DNA of 64,000 nucleotides. Source: Ichthyophis bannanicus. Lineage: Eukaryota; Chordata; Amphibia; Gymnophiona; Ichthyophiidae. The notes below the pieces were generated by a model. That model did no database searches. It had not been told where the DNA came from and worked only from the letters and a program-made list of their open reading frames with translations. The stretch covers positions 159,873,532 to 159,937,531 of the forward strand of contig CM066041.1 of the NCBI GenBank assembly GCA_033557465.1, written 5' to 3'. This document shows positions 1-10,577 of this stretch, piece by piece. Position numbers and translations under genes: made by a program. The first letter of the stretch is position 1, and each line of letters begins with the position of its first letter.

Positions 1-46
1 ACCTCTGCCAGAAGAAATATGAGAAGAGACTTTAAGACCTAAATAT

Positions 47-1672
47 TGTCAAACCTTCACCCACTCCCCAACGTTGTGAGCTAAGGAGGGATAGGCCTTG
101 TGTAGTTGTGGGGCCAAATGAATATGCGGTGACAAGAAAATTTATTTGTCTTCAAGGATTTTTATTTCCCCGCTCCGTGAGAGAGACAGGAACAGAAAAG
201 ATCAGTAGATCAGGAATCATGCAAACAGGAGGCTTACAATATTGTGCTTCAACAAAACTTCTCATATGGAAAAAACACATGCTTCATGTGTTTTCTCCAT
301 GCAATATATACAGGTGCTCAGGTAAGAAGTGTATTTGCTCTCTTTAGCAATTATATCACAGTCCAGCATACATTCAATGTTAGGATATGCTTTCCTTTCA
401 ATTGCACTAAACAATACTTCTTGTCAGGTACTTTTTAGCAATTCTGGATTGGCATAACCAGAATAAAAGTCAGGTATAATCATTCAAGCTTTTGTCTCGT
501 CGGTTCTCTCTATTAATCCTACAGAGCAATCCATCGGTTGATTGATGTCAATCATGGGGACTTGGGCTTGGGGAATACTCTTGCCTTCAGGATTATTCAC
601 TGCTTGAAGAATAGCTTGTTGTGAAATGACTCTTTCATTCAAGAGTTGTCTAAGGTCACTTAAGAGTTGTTCTGCTTGTTTCCTAGCAGGACTCAACGGT
701 AAAGCTTCTCCTTGTTTAAACAGCTGATTATCTGCATCTGGTGAGCAAACACTGCTTTCCCTATTCAGACAGTCTATGCCCGAGGTAGAGATTCCCTTCC
801 CCCACTTCTCTCTGTTAATGAATGGTGGAATCTCACGTTCGTTTGCAGCAGCTCTATTTCTAAGGAAGGCTTCAAAAGTAAGACTTTCTACATCAGGATA
901 ACCTGGTCTCTTTGTAAACAGCTGGGCTGTATTTCTTTCCTCAGCTTGTTTGTTAAGAACAGGTATTACTGGCTGAGTAAAACTTGGCTTGCATGGAGAG
1001 TTTCCAGGGTAAAACAAACTTCCTTTATATCCCCTGAAACTAAGCCTCTCCACTATAATCAGGAGTCTCTCTTCATGGCATATAACACTTATCAGAAGGA
1101 TTAAAAATAGCAGGTACCTTCAAATGAGACTGCTCAGGAACTGTCTTGCCAGCATGCTTTTCTCTCCAGGGATAAAAACTGCTTTTCAACAACGTGTGCT
1201 TTTCTCCTCGTGTTGGATTAGCTTCCCTTCTGTTGCAGCTGGGCACAGCTTCTGTAGCCAGGTCAAAGGGTTCTGCAGTCTGTGGAACTTCCTGCCTTCC
1301 CAATACCTCTTGCTTTCTCTCCTGTGGATTTAAAGCAAACTCTCTCCTCAATCCACTAGCAGTGCTTACTCCTTCATTCCTTCGTGACAGCCTCTGGCTT
1401 GGTCCTGTTCCTCCATTCGTTCTAGTCCTTCTGCTCCTCCCTTCTGTGTGTTCCCTCTCTCTGTTTAAGAGGATCCCTTACTCTGGGATGCCCGCCTCCT
1501 CCTAGGGCATGCCCAATCCATAGCTCCGCTTCTCTCCTCCTCTGAGGTGAGCTGATTGGCTGCCTGAAGGCTATGCTGAGAGTGGGAATTTCTTCTTTTC
1601 CCTGCAATACTGGACTCTACCAGGGGGTCAGTATCGGTCTCCATGGCCTCCGCGCCCTGGCGCTGCGTCACA
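47..1672 (-). mobile_element. LTR-like TG...CA insertion with 4-bp target duplication
   Basis: On the minus strand the segment begins TGTGACGCAG at 1672 and ends TTGACA at 47. It is flanked by ATAT at 1673-1676 and 43-46, splitting a LINE whose reading continues on both sides. TG...CA ends and a 4-bp duplication are typical of retroviral or LTR integration. A CCAAT motif lies about 115 bases from the start (1555-1559), and two AATAAA signals lie near the end (161-166 and 141-146), as in an LTR. It could be a solo LTR about 1.6 kb long or a short complete non-autonomous element. No pol is present. A related insertion lies at 21277-22813. Confidence 0.55.
484..1053 (-). CDS. hypothetical ORF inside LTR-like insertion (PMDCS-motif protein)
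   Basis: A 189-codon open frame, beginning MERLSFRGYKG, that I do not recognise. Its C-terminal part has a leucine/charged helix (LLSDLRQLLNER), then a linker and the motif PMDCS, about 17 residues before the stop. A frame in the related insertion at 21757-21981 has the same order: a helix with LEER, a linker, then PMDCS. This suggests a shared coding ancestor rather than chance. Upstream open frames on the same strand (1073-1351 and 1465-1722, the latter from an ATG in good context near 1641) may be earlier parts of the same product separated by frameshifts. The mirrored copy at about 7620-8200 is broken by small indels. Function unknown. Confidence 0.35.
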   Translation of the reverse strand: MERLSFRGYKGSLFYPGNSPCKPSFTQPVIPVLNKQAEERNTAQLFTKRPGYPDVESLTFEAFLRNRAAANEREIPPFINREKWGKGISTSGIDCLNRESSVCSPDADNQLFKQGEALPLSPARKQAEQLLSDLRQLLNERVISQQAILQAVNNPEGKSIPQAQVPMIDINQPMDCSVGLIERTDETKA

Positions 1673-2127
1673 ATATGTGTACATAGAGGAGAGGAGGGAC
1701 AGGGGAGATATGATACAGACATTTAAATAGTTAAAGGATATTAATGAACAAACCTTTTTCAAAGAAGGGGAAGCTGTAAAACTAGAAGGCATAAAATGAA
1801 GTTGCAAGTGGGTAAACTTAAAGCAATGTCAGGAAATATTTTTTCACTGAAAAGGTTGTTGATGCTTGGCATGCCTCCCTATGGACAGAAATAGTGGCTC
1901 CATTTATAGCAAGAGGATAAAATCAAAATAAACTTAAATATCTTTTATACTTCAACAGATCTAGGGGGGTGACCTGAACGGAGAGGCGGGTACAATCCCA
2001 AACAAGGGCGTAGAAGGGGTGACCTGCATAGAGCAGCAGGTACAACTACCCTACCATCCTGAGCAGATTTGATGCACCATACTGGTCTTTATCTGCCGTC
2101 ATATACCATATTACTAAGTTACTATGT
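1673..2127 (+). mobile_element. CR1/L2-like LINE, C-terminal ORF remnant and 3' end
   Basis: Read on +, bases 1-46 and then 1673 onward give one interrupted reverse-transcriptase C-terminus (RGDMIQTFKYLK, then INEQ, as in CR1/L2 ORF2 tails), with several stops. It is followed by a 3' tail around 2060-2127 containing the dispersed motif ctttatctgccgtcatat. The LTR-like insertion at 47-1672 splits it, and the two halves rejoin cleanly across a 4-bp duplication. It is dead. The same fragment is mirrored at about 6520-6986 in the other foldback arm. Confidence 0.6.
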
Positions 2128-3190
2128 AAGACAGCTTGCACCTTCTTAGCACTTTTAAGACTACAATGATCTACCTGAATCTAACAGGGGTGGTGCAAGG
2201 GTATTGGGCATTCCAGGTGAACCTTCAGCCATGCGCTCCTCCCAGCCCGAGACACACACACACAAATTAACAGTAAGCATTAGTATACATTTTAAAAAAG
2301 CATTATGCATCATGTTGGCTCATCAGCATCCTCCTCTCTGTATCCCTTTCCATCCCCATGTCTTTTGCCCTATTTCCAGCTCCAGAATATTCCTTCCTTG
2401 CATCCTACAAGAACCCTAGAGCATTCCACTCTCCCTCCCTCTTCCAATAAAAACATAGGAGCATTCCCTATATCTCATGTTGTAGCCTCCAGATGCATTA
2501 CTTTCTCTCTCTCTCTCTCTCGCTCTTTCCTTCTCCGCCATATCTTGGCAGGAGCATCCCTCTCTGTTCTTTCTTTGCTTTCCTCCAAGAACACTTATCT
2601 CATTGCACTGCTTCTGTTTAGCCCTTGCTGGAGCATCACCTCCCTTTTTGATGCTGGAATCAGGCAGCCACCAGACCCTTTAGCTGCTGCACTACTTCAC
2701 CCACTTCAGTCCACCACATGGAGCATCACCAATACGAGGTGGGTATGTTTGCCAGCATGCACTCTATTACGGGCTGGCCCATGCCATGCTTTCTGACTCA
2801 ACTCCCTTGTGAGGAGATGGGACAGAGCTCTGATGGGCTGACACAGCTTCCCTTGGGTTGAAATGTGTCAGAGGCAGTGGCCTCCTTGCATAAGCAGTGT
2901 CAGGAACTTGGAGCAACTGTAGTCTCAGATTTAAATGGCTGGTGGAAGCTGTTAAGTGCTTTCAAAGAGCTGAAGCCACCCTCAAAGTATGATGCTGTAG
3001 TTTCCTGTTGCTTCTGCCAGTCTTACTCCTTTCAGCCTGGTCCTATGCCCCCTAATTCCTGAGCTTCCTTTCCATTTAAAGAGGCCTGCCTCCTGTGCAT
3101 TTATAGGCTGGGAGGTACTTAAATATTCTCTCTTCCAAAGTATCATACTTTTTATGATGAAGACCATGAAACATTTTAGTAATCCCCCTC
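2128..3190. other. Unclassified repeat DNA with CT microsatellite
   Basis: No credible coding frame. A short (TC)n tract lies near 2500-2523. The rest reads as old, multiply stopped repeat DNA. It is mirrored at about 5400-6520. Confidence 0.5.
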
Positions 3191-3790
3191 TAGAATGACT
3201 CCATCCTGTTCATATCCTTTTGAAAGTGTGGTCCCTACTACTACTGAACATTTGTATACGCAGTGCTGCACAGACACATGTAAAAGATGGTCCTGTCTCA
3301 TCAGAGCTTACAATCTATGTTCAAGAAAGGACAACATAGGAACCTGTCGCACACATGGGGTACATCTAGGGGAAGAATCGGTAAAGGAAACAAGGAAGGG
3401 AGATTCAGGTGCAGCTCACACGATCCGAAAGCAAGCAGGCAACCGAGGTGAATTTCACAGCCTGGATGGCTTGAAAAGGATCAGAGAAGGTACCTGATGG
3501 ACAGGAATCGGGTAGTTTCGTTCCAGGCATACGAGAGCAGCAGCAAGATGTGAAAGGAGCGGTGGGGAGAGTTAGCAATAAGAATAAAGAACGGTGGGGG
3601 GTTTAATGGAATAAGAAGTGATTTGCCAGAAGAGCAGCGTCCCGAGGTGGGTGAATGGGGGTAGGGAGAGGAAGAGTGGGAAAGGTAGTGACAAGCTGCA
3701 GAGTGAATTGCACTTATAGGTTCAGCGCAGGAGAAGTGTTTTTGAAAAATGGATGCTGGAAATCGGATATAAATTGTAGATTTCACCAAC
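3191..3790 (+). repeat. Dispersed repeat family R1
   Basis: This segment shares ordered blocks with 17190-17620: a short 'tatgcagtgctg' block, then an 'agagcttacaatcta'-like block, then 'gccagaagagc', then a purine-rich stretch. The two copies differ throughout, so this is an interspersed family, not part of the foldback. The mirror copies are about 4800-5350 and 18790-19200. I cannot assign the family and there is no coding content. Confidence 0.5.
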
Positions 3791-4271
3791 CAAGATTTAT
3801 ACAGAAGGTATAATCATCTTTATCATACTGCCTATTCCTTTCCTTATGCATCCAAGCATCTTTCTGGATCAGTCCGAGGTTGCTGTTGCTACTCTAACAA
3901 ATCCTTAACCTGCAACAATGGATCTAAACTTCATGCGAGTGCATGGTGAGGGTTGGAGCTGGGACCCTGTATTGTGTGTGTTATGGGTTGTCCAGAGGAT
4001 GCCAAAGATAGACCATCCCAAAGAGAGTGTATTTTTTTTTCAGACAGTGCAGCCAGAGGTTACACAATTTGATAAAGATTTAAATGTAGTATTACTTGAA
4101 AAAAGAAAAACAAGCATTAAAATTAATATTTGATTTTCTTATAGAACATAATGGATATGAATTTTCTGGGCTAAACAATTTGTATTGCACTTAATGACCT
4201 AAAAAGTATGTGCATAGGTTTAACAGGACCATGTACTTGTAGAAACGATAACAAGGGATGGTGCATAGGAA

Positions 4272-4307
4272 GGAGGCAGTAAAAGGAAGGTGAGGTCTGA
4301 ATTCTTC
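4272..4307. other. Foldback 1 loop
   Basis: About 36 bases (aggaggcagtaaaaggaagg followed by gtgaggtctgaattctt) separate the two arms of foldback 1. The immediately flanking bases, tgcatagga and ctatgca, already pair. Confidence 0.85.
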
Positions 4308-7300
4308 TATGCACCATCCCTTGTTACTGTTACGTTATCTACAAGTACAGGTCCTGTGAAACCTAGTGCACAATACTTTTAGTCATTAAGTGGCAATACA
4401 ATGTTAGCCCAAGAAAAATTCATATCCATTATGTCTATAAGAAAATCAAATATTATTTTATGCTGTTTTTTTTTTTCAAGTAATACTACATTTAAATCTT
4501 ATCAAATTTGTACTCTGGATGCACTTGTCTGACAAAAAATATCTCCTTTGGGATGGGTCCTATGCTTTGGCATGTGGCACATCATCACACACACAATACA
4601 GGGTCCCAGCTCCAACCTCACCATGCACTCGCATGAAGTTTGATCCATTTGCAGGTAAGGACTTGTTGGAGTAGCAACAGCAACTCGGGACTGATCCAGA
4701 AGATGCTGGGAGCATAAGGAAAGGAATAGGCAGTATGATAAAGATGATATACCTCTGTATAAATTTTGGTGAAATCTCTCATTTATCCGTTTCCGCATCC
4801 AGTTCAAACTTCCCTGCTGACCTATAAGTGCATTCACTCTGACAGCTTGTCACTACCTTTCCACTCTTCTCTCTCCCTACACCCTTTCCTCGGGACGGCT
4901 GTCTTCTGGCAAATTCACTTCTATCCATACCCTTCTTTTCTATTGCTAACTCTACACCGCTCCTTTCACCGCTGCCTGCCCTGACCCCCTGCCTTTATGG
5001 CAACCGGAACAACACTCCAATACCCCATAAACCCGACGCGTCCTCGCTACCATCAGCCGGTCCACCCACCCGTCTCTTGGGGATCCTTTTCAAATCCAGG
5101 GCTTGAAACAAAATCCACTCGCTTGCTGCTGCTTTCGGATCTTGAACTCACCATGTATCTCCTTCCTTGTTTCCTTACCATGTCTCCCTAGATGTACCCC
5201 ATGTCTACAGTTTGACTATGTAGGGGGCGTTGCTTGTGAATAGATTGTAAGCTCTGATAACGAGCCAGGGAACCATCTTTTACATGTGTCTGTGCAGCAC
5301 TGCCTTATTACAAATGTTCAGTAGTTCAGTAGGGACCACATCTTTCAAAAGGATATGAACAGGATGTTGCGTCATTCTAGAGGTGATTACTAAAATGTTT
5401 CACGGTCTTCATCATAAAGATATATATTCGTTGAACGAGAGAGAATTTAAGTACCTCCCCGATTATAAATGCACAGGAGGCCGGCCTCTTTAAATTGAAA
5501 GGAAGCAGGAATTAGGGGGCATAGGACCAGGCTGAAAGGAGTAAGACTGGCAGAAAGCAACAGGAAAAACTACAGCATCCTTTACTTGTGAGGGTGGCTT
5601 TCAGCTCTTTGGAAAAGCACTTAACAGGGGGGGGGGGGGTGGGCCTTTTTTTCCCAACAAACCCCCCAGCCCCCCCATTTAAATCTGAGACTGACAGTGC
5701 CTCCAAGTTCCTGACACTGCTTATGCAAGGAGGCCACTTCCTCTGACAATTTCAACCCAAGGGAAGCTTTGTCAAGCCCATCAGAGCTCTGTCCCATCTC
5801 ATCACAAGGGAGGTGAATGTCAGAAAAGCATGCGCATGGGCCAGCCCGTAATAGAGTGCATGCTGGCAAAACATACCCACCTATTATTGGTGATGCTCCA
5901 TGTGGGTGGGAACTGAAGGTGGGTGAGGGGGGGGTTGTTTTTAGTGCAGCAGCTAAAGCGCGTCTGGTGGCTGCCTGATCCAGCATCAAAAAAGGGAGGT
6001 GAATGCTCCAGGCAAGGGCTAAAACAGAAGCAGTGCAATGAGATAAGTGTTCTTGGAGGAAAAGCAAAGCAAAGAACAGAGAGGGGATTGCTCCTGCCAA
6101 GACCTATGGGGAGAAGGGAGAAGAGAGAGAGAGAGAGAGAGAACGTAATGCATCTGGAGGCTACAACATGAGATATAGGGGAATGCTCTATGGTGTTTAT
6201 TGGAAGAGGGAGGGAGAGTGGAATGCTATAGGGTTCTGTAGGATGCAAGGCAGGGAATATTCTGGAGCTGGAAATAGGGCAAAAAGACATGGGGATGGAA
6301 AGGGATACAGAGAGGAGGGAATGATGAGCCCAAAGCGATAATGCTTTTTTAAAATTGTATAATAATGCGTACTGGTAACTTGTGTGTGGTGTCTCGGGCT
6401 GGGGAGGTCGGAACCATGGTGCACGGTTCACCTGGAATGCCCAATACCCTGGCACCACCCTGTTAGATTCAGGTCGCTCATTGTAGTCTTACAAGTGCTA
6501 AGAAGGTGCAAGCTGTCTAAATTATAAGCTTAGTAATATGGTTTATGACGGCAGATTAAAGACCAGTATGGTGCATCAAATCTGATCGGGATGGTGAGGT
6601 AGTTGTACCGATGCTCTATTGAGGTCACCCCTTCTACGCCATTGTTGGGATTGTACCCGCCTCTCCGTTCAGGTCACCCCACTAGATCTGTTGAAGTATA
6701 AAAGTATTTAAGTGTATTTTGATTTTATCCTCTGCTAGAAATGGAGCCACTATTTCTGTCCATAGGGAGGCATGCCAAGCATCAACAACCTGTTCAGTGA
6801 AAAAATATTTTCTGAACATTGCTTTAAGTTTACCCACTTGCAAACTTCATTTATGCCTTCTAGTTTTACAGCTTCCCCTTCTTTGAAAAACGGTTTGTTC
6901 ATTAATACTCCTTAAACTATTTAAATGTCTGGATCATATCTCCCCTGTCCCTCCTCTCTTAGGGTACACATATGGGACGCATAGCGCCCAGGCGCGGAGG
7001 CCATGGGGAGAGACCGATACTGACCCCTGGTAGAGTCCAGTATTGCAGGGAAAAGAAGAAATTCCCACTCTCACGCATACAGCCTTCAGGCAGCCAAATC
7101 AGCGCACCTCAGAGGAGGAGAGAAGCGGAGCTATGATTTGGGCATGCCCTAGGAGGAGGCGGGCATCCCAGGAGTAAGGGATCCTTCTTCAACCAGAGAG
7201 AGGGAACACACAGAAGGGAGGAGCGGACGGACTAGAACGAATGGAGGAACAGGACCAAGCCAGAGGCTGTCACGAAGGAATGAAGGAGTAAGCACTGCTA

Positions 7301-8643
7301 GTGGATTGAGGAGAGGGCGAGTTTGCTTTAAATCCCACAGGAGAGAAAAGCCAAAGAGGTATTGGCGAAGGCAGTACGTTCCACAGACTGCAGAAACCTT
7401 TGACCTGGCTACAGAATCTGTGACCAGCTGAAACAGAAGAGAAGATAATCCAACAAGAGGAGAAAAGCACACGTTGTTTGACAAAGCAGTTTTTATACTG
7501 GAGAGAAAAGCATGCTGGCAAGACAGTTCCTGAGCAGTCTCTTTTGAAGGGCCTGCTATTTTTAAATCCTGCTGATAAAGGTTATTCTGCCAGGAAGAGA
7601 GGACTACTGTTTTATAGTGGGGGCGATAGTTTCAGGGGATATAAAGGAAGTTGGTTTTACCCTGGGAACAACTCTCCAGGGCAAGCCAAGTTTTACTCAG
7701 CCAGTAATACCTGTTCTTAACAAAACAAGCGGAGGAACGAAATACAGCCCAGCTGTTTACAAAGAGACCAGGTTATCCTGATGTAGAAAGTATACTTTTG
7801 AAGCCTTCCTTAGACCTCGAGCTTGCTGCAACAGAACGTGAGATTCCACCATTCATTAACAGAGAGAAGTGGAGGGAAGGGAATCTCTACCTCGGGCATA
7901 GAATGTCTGAATAGGGAAAGCAGTGTTTGCTCACACCGATGCAGATAATCAGCTGTTTAAACAAGGAGAGAGAAGCCTTTACCGTTGAGTACTGCTAGGA
8001 ACACAAGAAGAAAAACTCTTAAGTGACCTTAGAAAACTCTTGAATGAAAGAGTCATTTCACAACAAGCTATTCTTCAAGCAGTGAATAATACTGAAGGCA
8101 AAGAGTATTCCCCAAGCCCAAGTCCCCATGAATTGACATCAATCAACGGATGGATTGCTCTGTAGGATTAATAGAGAGAACCGACGAGGACAAACGATGA
8201 ATGAGATACCTGACTTTTATTCTGGTTATGCCAAATCAGAATTGCTAAAAAAGTACCTGGACAAGAAGTTATTGTGTAGTGCAATTGAAAGGAAAGGCAT
8301 ATCCTAACAGGAATGTATGCTGGACTGTGATATAATTGCCTAAAGAGAGCAAATAAACTTATTACCTGAGCACCTGTATATATTGCATGGAGAAAACACA
8401 TGAAGCAATGTGTTTTTCCATATGAGCGTTTTGTTGAAGCACAATATTGTAAGCCTCTGTTTGCATGATTCCTGATCTACTGATCTTTTCTGTTCCTGTC
8501 TCTCTCACGGAGCGGGGAAATAAAAATCCTTGAAGGACAAATAAATTTTCTTGTCACCGCATATGCATTTGGCCCCCCACAACTACACAAGGGCCTATCC
8601 CACCTTAGCGAACAACGTTGGGGAGTGGGTGAAGGATTGACAA
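4308..8643 (-). repeat. Foldback 1, right arm (error-rich copy)
   Basis: Mirror of 47-4271. It contains runs missing from the partner, for example a long G run near 5627-5638 followed by expanded T and C runs where the left arm reads ordinary unique sequence (about 2930-2990). Homology stops at the end of the LTR-like insertion (ttgaca, about 8643). Beyond this the sequence is not the mirror of the LINE flank at 1-46. See the findings on assembly artefact. Confidence 0.88.
6987..8643 (+). mobile_element. Mirror copy of the LTR-like TG...CA insertion
   Basis: Reverse-complement partner of 47-1672 in the right arm of foldback 1. The open frame of the left copy is broken here into short pieces by single-base indels. 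The 5' flank (acacatat) matches the left arm. The 3' side runs into different DNA (acacatattggg and onward), so there is no matching 4-bp duplication on this side. Confidence 0.5.
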
Positions 8644-9330
8644 CACATATTGGGTATATGCATATATCTATAAAGATATATATATATGGGCAGAAGACAC
8701 ACAGATATACATATATATATATATACACATATATACACACACCTAGATGAATAGGCAAGCATATAGAGACATGTCTCCAGGTATATGGATGAAGAAAGGT
8801 CCAGAGAACCCCATCCCCCTTATTAGGGAGAGAGAGAAATTTATTTAATAGCAAGAAGGTTGATACCTGCTTGAATAGATAAAATAGAAAACATCCTCTT
8901 CTCCTGGTTATGACTGGCATAGTCAGAGGAAAGGTGTCCCTGACAAGAAGGCGGCTTAATTCTTTGCAGAATTTGAGCTCTTGAGTAACCAGGATGGCCT
9001 ACGTGAAAATGGCAGAGGATAACAGCAGTCTGCAGACAGGAAGTCCAGATATCTCCAGAATTGTAGTATGGAGATTGGATAGAGGAGGCCTCAGGAGGAA
9101 GATACCCTAGTGATCCGCCTATGAGGGCAAGATGGGTATTAGGTATCCTCTAGCTGCCAGTGAAGAATTTATCTGTGACGGGAGACCACAGGAGATATGG
9201 GCCAAGCCAGGGAATTGGCCCTTCTTTAGGCTTTCACGTAACGAAAGGCCTGAGGCTTATGCCTCAAAAGATTTTTAAGATAAGATGGAAAGGGTAGAAA
9301 ACACCTGCCAGGCTTGAACATGACTGGGGG
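8644..9330. other. AT microsatellite and unclassified sequence
   Basis: An AT/AC-rich simple repeat occupies about 8660-8745. The rest is stop-rich and shows no recognisable domain. It follows the LTR-like end directly, so it could be the internal region of an LTR element, but nothing coding supports that. Confidence 0.35.
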
Positions 9331-10077
9331 AACCCCTTTTAACCATCTGGGGTTATCTGCTAGGCAAGATACTAATGCTCTCTAGCAAGGGGCCATAGTG
9401 CAAAGCTACTCTGTAGAGTTGCAGAGAGCATGCTGCAGGTTGGTCAGAAGAAAAAACTGGTTGTGGAAAACCAGCAGGTAACTAGCAATTCTGCCAAGGG
9501 CAAGGGGCGAAGAATAGAAGTTAACCAACCAAACTGTGATAATAGGGTTTCCCAAACGAGGTTGATACCCTGTTTGGGACTTAGCACTGAGGCTAGGAGG
9601 ATTGCTAGTGGAGGGGAAACCCTGGTTGTGTAGTGAACAAAAACCAGTGGTTTAACCACTAGGAATTGCTGCATTTGCAGAAACTATCAGGGCAGCATGG
9701 AGAATTTCTTTTCCCTCCTCTTTTTAGATTGGGAAAAAGAAACAGACATGGTAGGACTTCCCATTGTCTGAGGAGCTGCCCTAAGGTAACAAGGGGGAAG
9801 ACAACTCCAGAAGGGAGATCCCCCAGTAGAACAGGTAGAAGACCATAAGGGTTTACCCGTGTAAAAAAGTCACTCTTACAAACTAAATGTTGTTGTAGTA
9901 AGGAGGGAGGTAAAGATAGTTGCAAGAGGACCAACTATGGAGGAAGTCGTGACAGGTGAGATGATACATGCCAATACAGGGAAAACAACTGTCTATTGAT
10001 AGTTCTCTCTCTTTCCTCCTAGAGGAAGAGGAAATCTGTTAAGTATGGACATGATCATCATAAAGACTCTTAGAGAA
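9331..10077 (+). repeat. Dispersed repeat family U, copy 1
   Basis: Shares ordered blocks with 47205-47960: 'tgctctctagcaaggg', 'ttgcagagagcatg', 'aaccagtggt', and a purine-rich end with 'ttgatagt' and 'aggaagaggagaa'-like blocks. A 67-codon frame at 9430-9633 is lysine-rich but unrecognised. The copy runs into the N gap. Identity of the family is unknown. Confidence 0.45.
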
Positions 10078-10577
10078 NNNNNNNNNNNNNNNNNNNNNNN
10101 NNNNNNNNNNNNNNNNNNNNNNNNNNNNNNNNNNNNNNNNNNNNNNNNNNNNNNNNNNNNNNNNNNNNNNNNNNNNNNNNNNNNNNNNNNNNNNNNNNNN
10201 NNNNNNNNNNNNNNNNNNNNNNNNNNNNNNNNNNNNNNNNNNNNNNNNNNNNNNNNNNNNNNNNNNNNNNNNNNNNNNNNNNNNNNNNNNNNNNNNNNNN
10301 NNNNNNNNNNNNNNNNNNNNNNNNNNNNNNNNNNNNNNNNNNNNNNNNNNNNNNNNNNNNNNNNNNNNNNNNNNNNNNNNNNNNNNNNNNNNNNNNNNNN
10401 NNNNNNNNNNNNNNNNNNNNNNNNNNNNNNNNNNNNNNNNNNNNNNNNNNNNNNNNNNNNNNNNNNNNNNNNNNNNNNNNNNNNNNNNNNNNNNNNNNNN
10501 NNNNNNNNNNNNNNNNNNNNNNNNNNNNNNNNNNNNNNNNNNNNNNNNNNNNNNNNNNNNNNNNNNNNNNNNNNNNN
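10078..10577. other. Assembly gap of exactly 500 N
   Basis: A run of 500 Ns. A round number of Ns is normally a scaffolding placeholder of unknown true length. The sequence on its right side begins inside a DIRS gag gene that is the mirror of about 25495-25545. Confidence 0.98.

Larger units (their letters stand above)
47..4271 (+). repeat. Foldback 1, left arm (cleaner copy)
   Basis: This arm is the reverse complement, with small indels and substitutions, of 4308-8643. Matched anchors include 108-240 with 8420-8575, 484-600 with 8090-8210, 1640-1720 with 6950-7020, 2180-2450 with 6190-6470 and 4144-4271 with 4308-4435. The arm carries the split LINE, the LTR-like insertion and unclassified repeats. 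The 484-1053 frame is open here and broken in the partner, so this looks like the better-quality copy. Confidence 0.9.

Noticed and set aside
108..438. Small plus-strand ORFs at the window start
   Set aside because: They lie antisense in the terminal part of the LTR-like insertion, with no conserved peptide in the related copy.
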